A stretch of 64,000 nucleotides of DNA from Kordiimonas sediminis (GTDB lineage Bacteria > Pseudomonadota > Alphaproteobacteria > Sphingomonadales > Kordiimonadaceae), in the NCBI RefSeq assembly GCF_014656395.1, contig NZ_BNCI01000002.1:248001-312000 (forward strand). Reading direction: 5' to 3'. Of the stretch, positions 18,408 through 27,782 are shown piece by piece. The notes beneath the pieces are model-generated. The model had not been told where the DNA came from and made no database searches. It saw nothing but the letters and a program-made list of their open reading frames with translations. The translations under genes were made by a program, and so were the position numbers. Each line of letters opens with the position of its first letter. Positions within the stretch are counted from its first letter, which is position 1.

Positions 18408-19049
18408 TCAGTGTCGTCGTGGCCCGGAAGGGCGTGTGCTGCTTGTTGGTATAAGCCGTTGCCACCAATTTGGCCTTGGTGTGTGGGTAAGAGTGTTCGG
18501 GGTATTGTCCAGGACAAAGTCAACTGCTGGCGTGCCGCACCCAATATCAAGAAACTTAATGCCGCGGATCTTGTTGTGATCAAGAACAAACCGGTCTGAT
18601 AAGGGCACTTTGTTGCCTGGCTTTTCTGCCAGCGTGCAGCCAAGGATGTAGTTGGGAATACCGTCCTTGTCATTCATAGGGAGATAGAGAGAGTTAACTT
18701 GATTAAGCTGACCATGTTCATTTGCCACAGTCTCTTTGACAAAGGCGCCGCTTGGCTGGTCAAGGATGGCATCGCAGAACCGGCTAAGGTTCTGCTGCAT
18801 TTTGGGTGCCGCCAAATCATAGGCATTAATACCGGTGACAGGGTGTGCCCACAGTTCTTCTACCGATGTGGCGACAACGCCAAACATCAATTGGTCGTCG
18901 TCAACGCGCTTTAACAGACTAAGTCGCGGCATGATGTGGGTGAAATGCTTGGGATGGAAAGCCAGTCTGTTGGGAATGACCGATCCTGTCTGCCGCGGCA
19001 AAGCGCGCCAATACTCCATCATTTCAGATAAAGGACCACTGAGTTCCAT
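18408..19049 (-). CDS. PAS-domain protein (PAS_5 type)
   Basis: A 213-aa protein resembling the alphaproteobacterial PAS_5 family: LSEMMEYWRALPRQTGSVIPNRLAFHPKHFTHIMPRL is the usual opening, followed by FGVVATSVEELW and ITGxNAYDL-like sequence (VTGINAYDLAAPKMQQ). Beyond about residue 150 comes a polar tail ending in basic and proline residues. No output domain is fused, so it probably senses or binds a partner. It is upstream of the photolyase gene on the same strand with a 166-base gap. Confidence 0.7.
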   Translation of the reverse strand: MELSGPLSEMMEYWRALPRQTGSVIPNRLAFHPKHFTHIMPRLSLLKRVDDDQLMFGVVATSVEELWAHPVTGINAYDLAAPKMQQNLSRFCDAILDQPSGAFVKETVANEHGQLNQVNSLYLPMNDKDGIPNYILGCTLAEKPGNKVPLSDRFVLDHNKIRGIKFLDIGCGTPAVDFVLDNTPNTLTHTPRPNWWQRLIPTSSTRPSGPRRH

Positions 19050-19236
19050 AGCAGTCTCCTGACCCCTTCACCCTATCCCGAAAATTCAGGAAATGTTGGC
19101 AGTGGCGCAGGGGCACAAAGTCGGAAACTGTTATACTCTTATTCTTTGTAACATCTGTCACCGGATAAGGCGGGGGTGCCTGTGACGCCTATGGTGCCTG
19201 TAAATGGTCCAAGTTTCAAGGTGGCTTAAAAGTACC

Positions 19237-19746
19237 CTAATTGTCTTTTACCTGATCAGCGACAAGCCCTTGAAACTGTTTTGTGATTTCAGTGAACACA
19301 TCGTTGGGGATCGGGAATGTCAGATTATACTGCGAAATTTTCCAGCCAGACTTTGTACGAATCAGAACACCGGAACCACGGCTGTAGCCATATTGCTCAG
19401 ACAAAAGGATTTCATCGAAGAAAGCAGCATTTTCATCCGGTGTCATGTCAATATTACGTTTCTTCGGTGTGTATTTCCAACCCGTTGGGCGTGTCTCGGC
19501 GTAGGCTTGAAACTCTTTCTTTGTCCAGCGTTCCGTAATATCCGTTCCCAGAAATACGCTGGTTTCAGCCATTTGATTAAAATAGGTATCCCAGTCGCCT
19601 TCACCAGCCGCTTTGTGGTAGGCGTTTAGAACCTGATTTACGGCCTCTATGTCTTTGGAATCAGCTGATACAGTTGAGAAACCAGTGCCAGCGACAAGAA
19701 GGACCATGCACAGGGATCTAGCGATTTTAGAGAAGATTTTGATCAT
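19237..19746 (-). CDS. Exported NTF2-like/SnoaL-like protein
   Basis: A 169-aa protein with a signal peptide (about 1-28, cleavage near VSADS) and an NTF2-like cone domain: VLNAYHKAAGEGDWDTYFNQM then LIRTKSGWKISQYNLTFPIP. Similar domains are found in SnoaL_3 and ketosteroid-isomerase-like proteins; no catalytic role can be assigned. Its ATG overlaps the TGA of the upstream AGCS symporter gene by 4 bases (ATGA), so both are translated from one message. Confidence 0.7.
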   Translation of the reverse strand: MIKIFSKIARSLCMVLLVAGTGFSTVSADSKDIEAVNQVLNAYHKAAGEGDWDTYFNQMAETSVFLGTDITERWTKKEFQAYAETRPTGWKYTPKKRNIDMTPDENAAFFDEILLSEQYGYSRGSGVLIRTKSGWKISQYNLTFPIPNDVFTEITKQFQGLVADQVKDN

Positions 19747-21254
19747 GATTGTTCCTTTGGCTTGATTTCACCAGACTTCAGACGTTCCAGATAGCTTTGC
19801 AGATCGCGTTTTAGGACAGGCGCCATGATGTAGATACCCAGTATGTTGGGAACGGCCATCAGGAAGAACAGGCTGTCCATCAGCATGTACACTTCTTTCA
19901 GGCTGAAAACAGCGCCTGGAACCAGCGTAACGCAGAAGATGATTTTAAAGAGATTCATGGATCTGTCAGAGCCACCGAAGACAAATTCCCATATTTTGCC
20001 GGAATAATAACCCCAGCTGATGATGGTGGAGAAGGCAAACATAAAGGATGCAATAGCCAGAATATAGGGGAACCAGCTAATAACGGAACCAAAAGCACCA
20101 GATGTCAACGCTACGCCTTCGGTGCCTTCGCTGCCGATATATGCGCCAGTGATGATGATGACAAGGGCAGTCATGGTGGATACAACAACTGTATCAATGA
20201 AGGGTTCCATCAGCGCGACCATACCCTCTGAAACGGGTTCGCGGGTTTTTGCAGCTGCGTGGGCGATTGTTGCACTACCCAGCCCTGCTTCCGTTGAGTA
20301 AACCGCTCGTTTCATGCCGATAATGATGACACCAATAATCCCGCCGCCAACACTTTCCGGTGAAAAGGCACCGTTGAAAATCGTTACGAATGCAGCGGGG
20401 ACTTCAGACACATTGCCCAGAATAATGACCATTGCTGCCGTGATATAAATCCCTGCCATAAGGGGTACAAGACGGCTGGTAACTTGCGCAATGGACCGAA
20501 TACCTCCGATGATAACGATGGCTGTTAGCGTCGCTGTGATAACACCAAAGCCCCATTTGTAGCCATTGCCTTCAAAGCCGGCGACATAGTTGATTGCTTC
20601 ATAGCTTTGGTTAACCTGAGCCACCTGCAGGAGTGTGGGAACTGCCAGAATGGCATATGTCCATGCAAGGATTTTCCCAAATGTGCCCCAGCCGCGTTCT
20701 TTCAGTCCGGCTTCAAGATAATACATAGGGCCGCCGGAAATGGTGCCGTCGGCATGGACTTTCCGGTACTTCACACCCAGTGTACATTCCGCGAATTTAA
20801 GGGTCATCGCCAGCGTGCCGATCAGGATCATCCAGAAGCTGGCACCAGGGCCCCCAATACTGATGGCGACTGCAACACCGGCAATGTTTCCAAGTCCTAC
20901 CGTGCCTGAAAGGGCAGTAGATAGCGCCTGGAACTGTGTTACTTCGCCCGGTGCCATATCGTCATGATATTTCCCGCGTACAATGTCCCATGCCCGCCGG
21001 AAGCTGCGCAGATTAATGAATCTGAAATAGAGTGTCAGCAGTATCATTGGCATGGCCATCCAGACAATGATCCACTGTATTTCAATGCCGAAGATATTGA
21101 TGCTTTTGAAAGCGAATGCGTCCAGCGCGTGAATAATGCTGACTAGAAAATCAATAAATCCGCCGCGTGTTACTTCTGTATCCTGTGCTGATGCCGCACC
21201 GGACAGAATCCCGACAGACAGTATGCAGCTTATTAAATGCGTTACGTTCCGCAC
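19743..21254 (-). CDS. Alanine/glycine:cation symporter (AGCS family)
   Basis: Inner-membrane sodium- or proton-coupled transporter for alanine or glycine, 503 aa. It has an N-terminal signal-like helix, then the AGCS signatures QFQALSTALSGTVGLGNIAGVA (about 100-120) and PGASFWMILIGTLAM, and about ten further hydrophobic helices; SVGGGIIGVIIIGMKRAVYSTEAGLGS is also typical. GTG start with GGAGGAAAG upstream. It is the first gene of a two-gene unit with the NTF2-like protein. Confidence 0.9.
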   Translation of the reverse strand: MRNVTHLISCILSVGILSGAASAQDTEVTRGGFIDFLVSIIHALDAFAFKSINIFGIEIQWIIVWMAMPMILLTLYFRFINLRSFRRAWDIVRGKYHDDMAPGEVTQFQALSTALSGTVGLGNIAGVAVAISIGGPGASFWMILIGTLAMTLKFAECTLGVKYRKVHADGTISGGPMYYLEAGLKERGWGTFGKILAWTYAILAVPTLLQVAQVNQSYEAINYVAGFEGNGYKWGFGVITATLTAIVIIGGIRSIAQVTSRLVPLMAGIYITAAMVIILGNVSEVPAAFVTIFNGAFSPESVGGGIIGVIIIGMKRAVYSTEAGLGSATIAHAAAKTREPVSEGMVALMEPFIDTVVVSTMTALVIIITGAYIGSEGTEGVALTSGAFGSVISWFPYILAIASFMFAFSTIISWGYYSGKIWEFVFGGSDRSMNLFKIIFCVTLVPGAVFSLKEVYMLMDSLFFLMAVPNILGIYIMAPVLKRDLQSYLERLKSGEIKPKEQS

Positions 21255-21404
21255 CCACTTTCCTCCACCGTGAATTTAGATAAAGGCGGCATCCTAGAGA
21301 GGGAAATTCGTGATTGAAAGAAGAAAGTGTATCAAATTTACTTGTTGGTACACCCGCCCTTTTGTTTTATGGTTCTAGACACGGCCCGGAACCGGGATGA
21401 AGGT

Positions 21405-23219
21405 CTATGTGCCTGCGTGATGCGCTGTTCTGCGTTCAAGACGTTCTCTGCGGCGTTTATCTATCATGCGCTCTTCAGGTGTATCCAGCATTTCAGGTGT
21501 TGGCCAGCCGCCAGACGCAACGACATCCAGTGTTGGTGTCGCTTGGCCCATTCGCATGCGGTACAGCCATAGGTTCGCCATGACACGTTCGATAAAGTTG
21601 CGGGTTTCGTGGAAATCAATGGATTCAATAAACAGCAGGGGATCATGGCGGTATTCTGTCATGTTTTTCCACCGTGCCAGACTTCCTGGGCCGCCATTGT
21701 AGGCTGCCAAAAGCATGAAGAGATTGGCATCCACTTCGTCTTTGTCCAATAGATATTCGAGATACTGCTGACCCAGCGCCATGTTAAACTCAGGCTGATA
21801 CAGTTTGTTTTTTGCACGCCGGAACAGAGACCTGTCTCGGGTAATGTAACTGGCAGTCGCAGGCATAACCTGCATCAATCCGTGGGCGCCAACACCACTT
21901 TGGGCACGGATACGGAAATTACTTTCCTGCCGGACAACTGCAAAAATCAAGGCTCGGTCCAGGCGGAAGCCGTCAACTGGCGCCCAGTCGGGGAGAGGAT
22001 ACCGCACAGACGTTGGTGCCGGATTGCCGGTGCCGCCTGACCAGCCAATACGCATTTGTATCGCCGGTAAGTTCAGGTGAGCTGACAAGGCAAGAATATC
22101 ATCCTGTACTTTGGTGCCTTCGCGCCCCCATAAAAGACGCATTTCTTCATCAGCCAGATCGTCCCGTCCGATTTCCCAAAGGGCAATTGACCGCGCCGTT
22201 GCGTGATGTTTCAAAAGCCGATTGACGATCGTGGTGTCCAGATGGGGCAGGGTCCAGTTTATTTGCGGTTTGATCCCCAGTTGTCGGGCAGCAATCAGTC
22301 CATAAAAAGTCTCGGAATACTGACTGGCAGACCGAAGATATTTCACGCCTTCATCAACACGCTGTAGACGGTATGCAGCGCGGCTTGCCCATAAGTTACC
22401 GGCGGCCAGAAGCCAGCTGCTACCCCGTTCTGCACCAGCTAAGGCTTTAAAATGTATGTATGCTTTTTCCGTCTTTCCGGCACGCCAGTATGCAAGCCCC
22501 GCGATCCAGTCACTTTCAGGTACGACTTCGCGAGATTCGTTGGCAGCATATTCTGCATAGACCTGTGCCTTAAAGTCGTTACCGGTATAATAGTAACTGG
22601 CGGCTATACGCTCCAGCGCCTCTGCTTTTTCGTGGGGTGCCAAGAGGTCTGTTGCCTCCATAGCCCAGAAACGGCGTTCAGCCCTGTCGGGCAGGCCGCT
22701 GCTGACATAACGTCTGATGTTTGCCTTGAAGCGGCTAACTGCACGTAGCTCTGTGCGTGACCGGCGTTTTACGGGTGGTTTAGACTGTGTGCTGTGTCCT
22801 GTAACGCCAGGATACCGGGTGTCCAGTGGGCGTTTAGGGGCTGCCGCTTTGCCCTGACGCCGCCGCGCCAGGTTATAAATACGCCATGCACCGGGCAGGT
22901 CAGCATATTCTTTCATCCAGCCAGACAGCTCGGAATATTTACTGCGGTACCCAGTCGGGTGCATGTACCGCTGGAACAGGACATGCCCCATCAGTGTATC
23001 TTTTTCCAGAGACTTTATAAGACGGTCAGCCTGTTTCCATTTGGCTTCGTCCTGCAATTCAAAAATGCGCTGATACCTGCTGACATCTTTGTCTGAAAGG
23101 ACACGCGGTATAGCTGCCTCTCCATCCTCTGCCGATGCGGACAGGCTGCCAATGATGACAGAGCTAACGGCAAGGATCGCCAGAAAAAAATACTGAAGAA
23201 AGGGACGCGTCATACTCAT
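21405..23219 (-). CDS. slt: Soluble lytic murein transglycosylase (Slt70-like)
   Basis: Periplasmic enzyme that cleaves the glycan strands of peptidoglycan, leaving 1,6-anhydro ends. The 604-aa protein has a signal peptide (about 1-31), a long alpha-helical superhelical region, and a C-terminal SLT domain with the catalytic Glu in VRQESNFRIRAQSG, then GLMQVMPATA and LLAAYNGGPGSLARW. The ATG overlaps the uracil-DNA glycosylase stop (ATGA), an unrelated partner. The tail after the SLT domain is basic. Confidence 0.9.
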   Translation of the reverse strand: MSMTRPFLQYFFLAILAVSSVIIGSLSASAEDGEAAIPRVLSDKDVSRYQRIFELQDEAKWKQADRLIKSLEKDTLMGHVLFQRYMHPTGYRSKYSELSGWMKEYADLPGAWRIYNLARRRQGKAAAPKRPLDTRYPGVTGHSTQSKPPVKRRSRTELRAVSRFKANIRRYVSSGLPDRAERRFWAMEATDLLAPHEKAEALERIAASYYYTGNDFKAQVYAEYAANESREVVPESDWIAGLAYWRAGKTEKAYIHFKALAGAERGSSWLLAAGNLWASRAAYRLQRVDEGVKYLRSASQYSETFYGLIAARQLGIKPQINWTLPHLDTTIVNRLLKHHATARSIALWEIGRDDLADEEMRLLWGREGTKVQDDILALSAHLNLPAIQMRIGWSGGTGNPAPTSVRYPLPDWAPVDGFRLDRALIFAVVRQESNFRIRAQSGVGAHGLMQVMPATASYITRDRSLFRRAKNKLYQPEFNMALGQQYLEYLLDKDEVDANLFMLLAAYNGGPGSLARWKNMTEYRHDPLLFIESIDFHETRNFIERVMANLWLYRMRMGQATPTLDVVASGGWPTPEMLDTPEERMIDKRRRERLERRTAHHAGT

Positions 23220-24070
23220 AACAAACCAAGTTTTTCCTTAACAGATAACAAGTCCTTCCATGATTCCCGCTTTTTCAGAGGTTGTCGCAAAAGGAATGCA
23301 GGGTGATAGGTTGGAAGCACGTCAAAATTATGACCTTCAATGTCAATGGTGCGCCATTTTCCGCGCAGACTTACGATACCATTCGTCGTATCAAGAAGCG
23401 CCTGTGACGATACCCCGCCAACCAAGACAACTACTTTTGGTTTTGCAAGCGCGATATGTCGGCGAATGAAGGGTAGACACATGCTGACAATAGCCGGGTC
23501 TGGTGTTCTGTTGCCCAAGGGGCGCCACGGAACAAGATTGGAAATATAGACATTCTTCGCACGATCCAGTCCTATTGAAGCCAGCATGCGGTCCAGAAAT
23601 TGTCCCGCAGGTCCAATGAATGGTTTTCCCGCTTGATCTTCCTCTGCGCCAGGAGCCTCGCCGATTAACATGACGTCGCTGCCCGGCACCCCATCAGAAA
23701 AAACGGTAGATTTGGCAGAGCGTTTCAGAAGTCCACCATCAAAGGCCTCCATTGCTGCTTGAAGTTCTTCAAGGGTGTTGGCTGCCGCAGCGACCTGAGT
23801 GGCCACGTCTGCGCCTGCCCCTTCCATTTTCTGGACGGGTTTTGCCACAACGGGCCGTGGTTGTGTAGCACGTTCACGAGCAGGGGGTTGGCTTACTGCA
23901 TTTGGTGGCTGGAATGCTGGCTCTCCAGCAGCACTTTGAGGCTGTGCTGCGGGTGCAAACCGGTCAACAGGCATATCATCTATCGCCTCGTCAGCCCCCA
24001 TGGCGACTTGCCAGGCCAGGAGTGTGGCCGGGTCCAAAGTCTGATGATCGCTGAATTGAGACAATGACAC
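23216..24070 (-). CDS. Uracil-DNA glycosylase, family 4-like
   Basis: Base-excision-repair protein that removes uracil from DNA. After an N-terminal Pro/Ala/Gln-rich linker (about 30-90 of 284) it has the motif A GEAPGAEEDQAGKPFIGPAG, NLVPWRPLGNRTPDP and HPAFLLRQP. Family 4 enzymes usually bind a 4Fe-4S cluster with four cysteines, but only one Cys is visible here (SMCLPF), and the FDGCxLK position is FDGGLLK. Start: GTG 24070 or TTG 24064 (AGGAA just upstream); a TTG at 24127 lacks a ribosome binding site. It overlaps the transglycosylase gene by 4 bases. Confidence 0.82.
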   Translation of the reverse strand: MSLSQFSDHQTLDPATLLAWQVAMGADEAIDDMPVDRFAPAAQPQSAAGEPAFQPPNAVSQPPARERATQPRPVVAKPVQKMEGAGADVATQVAAAANTLEELQAAMEAFDGGLLKRSAKSTVFSDGVPGSDVMLIGEAPGAEEDQAGKPFIGPAGQFLDRMLASIGLDRAKNVYISNLVPWRPLGNRTPDPAIVSMCLPFIRRHIALAKPKVVVLVGGVSSQALLDTTNGIVSLRGKWRTIDIEGHNFDVLPTYHPAFLLRQPLKKRESWKDLLSVKEKLGLL

Positions 24071-24208
24071 TTCCTGTTTGTTTATATCTGGGCTTCTAAA
24101 TGTAGGTTGTATGAAAAAATATGGCAAAATTATAGAGATATTTTATGTCATGGATTTTGTTTTGGTCATTTGTGCGTATGTTCAGGTGTAAATATTCGGT
24201 CTGTTCAT

Positions 24209-24237
24209 TTGACCCGGAGCGCATTTAAGGGCATAAA
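24209..24237 (+). promoter_or_regulatory. Candidate housekeeping promoter of the ETF-QO gene
   Basis: TTGACC (24209-24214), 17 bases, then CATAAA (24232-24237), about 90 bases before the ETF-QO start. Confidence 0.4.
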
Positions 24238-24326
24238 CCGAGCAAATAAGGGACATGAGGGTTAAAGCGATATACGTAAAGCTACGGTGTTGCTTTTAGA
24301 CGATTTTGCCGAGATAGGAGTATCGT

Positions 24327-25982
24327 ATGGAACGCGAATCCATGGAATTTGATGTTGTCATCGTTGGGGGTGGTCCCGCTGGCCTCTCTGCTGCGATCAG
24401 GTTGATGCAGCTCGCACAGGAAAAAGACCAGGAACTGATGGTCTGTGTTATCGAAAAAGGGTCAGAGATTGGTGCCCATATTTTGTCTGGCGCTGTTGTT
24501 GATCCGATTGCACTGAATGAATTGATCCCGGACTGGAAAGAAAAGGGCGCGCCGCTGAATGTACCGGTTGTTGACAACCAGCACTGGATTCTTTCTGAAA
24601 CCGGCAAGAAAAATATGCCGCACTTCATCATGCCGCCGTTGATGTCAAATGATGGTATGTACACCCTCTCCCTTGGAAACTTTACTCGCTGGCTAGCTGA
24701 ACAGGCAGAGGCGCTTGGTGTGGAAGTATATCCGGGATTCGCGGGTGCCAAGGTTTTGTATGACGAAGACGGACGCGTATGCGGCGTTGGCACAGGCGAT
24801 ATGGGCGTTGACCGTGAAGGCAATCCAAAAGATAGCTTCATGCCAGGCATGGACCTGAAAGCAAAATATACATTGTTTGCAGAGGGCTGCCGCGGTTCAC
24901 TAACCAAAGAGGTTGAAGCTAAGTTCGGCCTTCGGGATGACTGCGAGCATCAAACATACGGTATCGGTATCAAGGAATTGTGGGATATTGATCCTGCGAA
25001 ACATCACCCTGGCCGTGTGATCCACACGCAGGGCTGGCCACTGGAAGAGGATGCTGGTGGCGGGTTCATCTACCACCAGGAAAACAATCAGGTAGCAATT
25101 GGCTTTGTAGTTACGCTTGATTACAAAAACCCCTATCTGTCGCCGTTTGATGAAATGCAGCGGTTTAAAACTCATCCTGCAGTAAAAGAAATACTGGAAG
25201 GCGGTCGCCGCGTTTCATATGGCGCGAGAGCAATCAATGAAGGCGGTCTTCAGTCTGTGCCGCAGCTATATTTCCCCGGCGGTGCCCTGGTTGGATGTGC
25301 TGCAGGTTTTGTCAATGTTCCGCGGATCAAAGGCACACATAACGCGATGAAATCTGCCATGTTGGCAGCCGAGACAGCCTTTGACGCAATCGCAGCAGGC
25401 TCTAATGGTGACATTCTGCTGGATGGATATCAGCAAGCGTTCAAGGATAGCTGGATTTACAAGGACCTTTACAAGGTACGGAACGCACGTCCTGCACTTG
25501 CAAAGTTTGGAATTGCACTTGGTACACTTTATTCCGGTTTCGACATGTGGATGAATACCCTTGGTCTGGGCGCATTGATGCCGACACTGAAGCATGGCCA
25601 CAAGGATAATGAAGCTACGAAAAAGGCAAGTGAATGCACACCGATTGACTATCCAAAGCCTGATGGTGTGTATTCCTTTGATAAATTATCAAGTGTTTTC
25701 CTGTCCAACACCAACCATGAGGAAGAACAGCCGTGTCATTTGACACTGAAGGACGCTTCTATCCCCATGAAGGTGAATTATCCTGAGTATGCAGGCCCGG
25801 AGCAGCGGTTCTGCCCTGCGGGTGTTTACGAATATGTGGGCGATACAGAGGCTGAAAAACGGCTGCAAATCAACGCACAGAACTGTGTTCACTGCAAAAC
25901 TTGTGATATCAAGGACGTAACACAGAATATTAACTGGGTCGTTCCGGAAGGTGCCGGCGGTCCAAACTATCCGAATATGTAG
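24327..25982 (+). CDS. Electron transfer flavoprotein-ubiquinone oxidoreductase
   Basis: Membrane-associated FAD and 4Fe-4S protein that passes electrons from electron transfer flavoprotein (acyl-CoA dehydrogenases and other flavoenzymes) to ubiquinone. The 551-aa length matches full-size ETF-QO. It has the FAD-binding VIVGGGPAGLSAAIRL near residue 10, LFAEGCRGSLTK, and a C-terminal cluster domain with RFCPAGVYEY and NCVHCKTCDIKDVTQNINW. This domain and the length separate it from FixC. TAGGAG precedes the ATG. Works with the fatty-acid and amino-acid catabolic genes in the window. Confidence 0.95.
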   Translation: MERESMEFDVVIVGGGPAGLSAAIRLMQLAQEKDQELMVCVIEKGSEIGAHILSGAVVDPIALNELIPDWKEKGAPLNVPVVDNQHWILSETGKKNMPHFIMPPLMSNDGMYTLSLGNFTRWLAEQAEALGVEVYPGFAGAKVLYDEDGRVCGVGTGDMGVDREGNPKDSFMPGMDLKAKYTLFAEGCRGSLTKEVEAKFGLRDDCEHQTYGIGIKELWDIDPAKHHPGRVIHTQGWPLEEDAGGGFIYHQENNQVAIGFVVTLDYKNPYLSPFDEMQRFKTHPAVKEILEGGRRVSYGARAINEGGLQSVPQLYFPGGALVGCAAGFVNVPRIKGTHNAMKSAMLAAETAFDAIAAGSNGDILLDGYQQAFKDSWIYKDLYKVRNARPALAKFGIALGTLYSGFDMWMNTLGLGALMPTLKHGHKDNEATKKASECTPIDYPKPDGVYSFDKLSSVFLSNTNHEEEQPCHLTLKDASIPMKVNYPEYAGPEQRFCPAGVYEYVGDTEAEKRLQINAQNCVHCKTCDIKDVTQNINWVVPEGAGGPNYPNM

Positions 25983-26002
25983 GGTCGAGACCGTCAGCCA
26001 TT

Positions 26003-27772
26003 ATGACATTTGATACAATCAGAAAACAGGGGTTGAGACAGTTGTTTGTCTCGACCTGTCTTTCTGCTGCACTGGTTGGGTGTGGTGCTAGTACGCCTGC
26101 GCCGCAACAAACAGTGCCGTCTCCGTTTCACAGTCCTTTTGACGTCGAATATCAGACGGAAGAAAGTGTCTATAGTCCTTTCGTGTTTGCGATGTTCGCA
26201 CAGCATTCTTCCCAGCATACAAAGGCAGCTTCCCTGTTTGTTGATGCGCTGGAAATTGACCCTGACAGCGTGTTTATCGCCGAACGCGCCTTTATGGAGC
26301 TGATCTATGCTGGGCGTTTGCAGGAGGCATCAACGGTTGCCCGTCGTCTTTTGTCAAAACCTGACGAAGATAAGGTGGTTTCTGATAATCTGATCCATCT
26401 GACCTATATATTGGATGCCTTTAAGCAAAAAGATTGGTCAGCCGCAGAGACACGGGTTGACGGGCTGGTTATGAATAACGGCTTTTCTTTTGTTCTGTCA
26501 CCGATTTTGAAGGCATGGAGTTATGCTGCACAAGGACAGGAAGGCAAAGCACAGGCTGCAATGGCGCCCATGCTGGCGGATCCTCGCCTGCGGTCTTTGG
26601 GGCTCGAATACTGGGCCTATATGCTGGATTATATGGGTAAAAATGAAAGTGCTATCACTGCCTATCAGGAATTGATGGCGCAGGAACGCGGTGCGACCGT
26701 TCAGCCGATCATCGCCTACGCATATCTTCTTGTTCGTATGGGGGACATGGAAGCAGCACGCAGCCTTCTTGGGGAGCATGCCAAGACATATAGTAATAAC
26801 CGGTATTTGCTGCGTGAAAGTGTACGCATCGCCCAAACCGGCAAGCCATCAAATCATGTGGCGACCCCAAAAAGCGGCGTGTCGCAATTGTTCTTGCGGT
26901 TGGCAACGGAGTTTGCGCGTGGCGGCTCGAATATGGGAGCAGTTGTGTATCTGCGACTGGCGAGCTTTTTGTCACCTGATACCGACGAGCTCTATCTCTT
27001 GATGGGGGAAATGTTCGAAAAGGTCGGCAATCCGCAACAGGCCGCACGGGCCTATGCCACGATTGCGCGGGGAACGCCGTCCTATGGACTGGCTCGACTT
27101 AGGCATATTAGTGCTGTCAGAGCCGCAGGCGATACCCAGCTTGCCATTGACATGCTGCGGGAAGAACTGGTGAACAGCCCAGACAGCAGAGTGTTGCACA
27201 CCACACTGGGTGATATATTGCGGGAAGAAAGCCGTTTCGAGGAAGCAACCGTGCACTACACTACGGTGATTGAGGCACTGACAGAGACGAAACAGAGCGA
27301 TTGGTTTATCTTCTTTGTGCGGGGTATTTGCCTGGAGCGTTTAGGGCGCTGGGATGAAGCAGAGCAGGATCTGCAAATAGCCAATAGTCTCAACCCGGAC
27401 GACCCGAATGTCCTGAATTATTTAGGCTACAGCTGGATTGATCGTGGCCAGAATATTGATAAATCCAAAGAAATGATCCAGCAGGCTATGGAAGCCAGAC
27501 CGGAAGACGGCTTTATTACAGACAGCTACGGTTGGGTGCATTATCTGACGGGTGACTATGCCAAGGCAGTTGAGTATCTGGAAAAAGCAGTACGGCTGGA
27601 GCCTGATGATGCGACGATCAATGACCATTTGGGAGATGCATACTGGCGTGTGGGACGCAGGATAGAGGCACGCTTCCAGTGGCGGCATGCGCTTGATAGC
27701 GGGCCTGATACCGAGGAGCTGCGCCAGACGATAGAACGTAAGATCGAGTTCGGTCTGGAAGATGCGCTCTAG
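26003..27772 (+). CDS. Tetratricopeptide-repeat lipoprotein
   Basis: A 589-aa protein with a lipoprotein signal peptide (LSAALVGCGAS, lipobox Cys at about 27) followed by many TPR-type helical pairs. The C-terminal repeats are clearest, e.g. DPNVLNYLGYSWIDRGQNID and PEDGFITDSYGWVHYLTG and PDDATINDHLGDAYWRVGR. TPR lipoproteins commonly scaffold envelope complexes; no specific partner is evident. Its stop lies just before the preferred ispE start (27783), and an alternative ispE ATG at 27762 would overlap it. Confidence 0.85.
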   Translation: MTFDTIRKQGLRQLFVSTCLSAALVGCGASTPAPQQTVPSPFHSPFDVEYQTEESVYSPFVFAMFAQHSSQHTKAASLFVDALEIDPDSVFIAERAFMELIYAGRLQEASTVARRLLSKPDEDKVVSDNLIHLTYILDAFKQKDWSAAETRVDGLVMNNGFSFVLSPILKAWSYAAQGQEGKAQAAMAPMLADPRLRSLGLEYWAYMLDYMGKNESAITAYQELMAQERGATVQPIIAYAYLLVRMGDMEAARSLLGEHAKTYSNNRYLLRESVRIAQTGKPSNHVATPKSGVSQLFLRLATEFARGGSNMGAVVYLRLASFLSPDTDELYLLMGEMFEKVGNPQQAARAYATIARGTPSYGLARLRHISAVRAAGDTQLAIDMLREELVNSPDSRVLHTTLGDILREESRFEEATVHYTTVIEALTETKQSDWFIFFVRGICLERLGRWDEAEQDLQIANSLNPDDPNVLNYLGYSWIDRGQNIDKSKEMIQQAMEARPEDGFITDSYGWVHYLTGDYAKAVEYLEKAVRLEPDDATINDHLGDAYWRVGRRIEARFQWRHALDSGPDTEELRQTIERKIEFGLEDAL

Positions 27773-27782
27773 GGTGGGCGGG

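Noticed and set aside
19175-19201. Direct repeat GGTGCCTGT twice, 18 bases apart
   Set aside because: Only two copies and no promoter context; probably chance.
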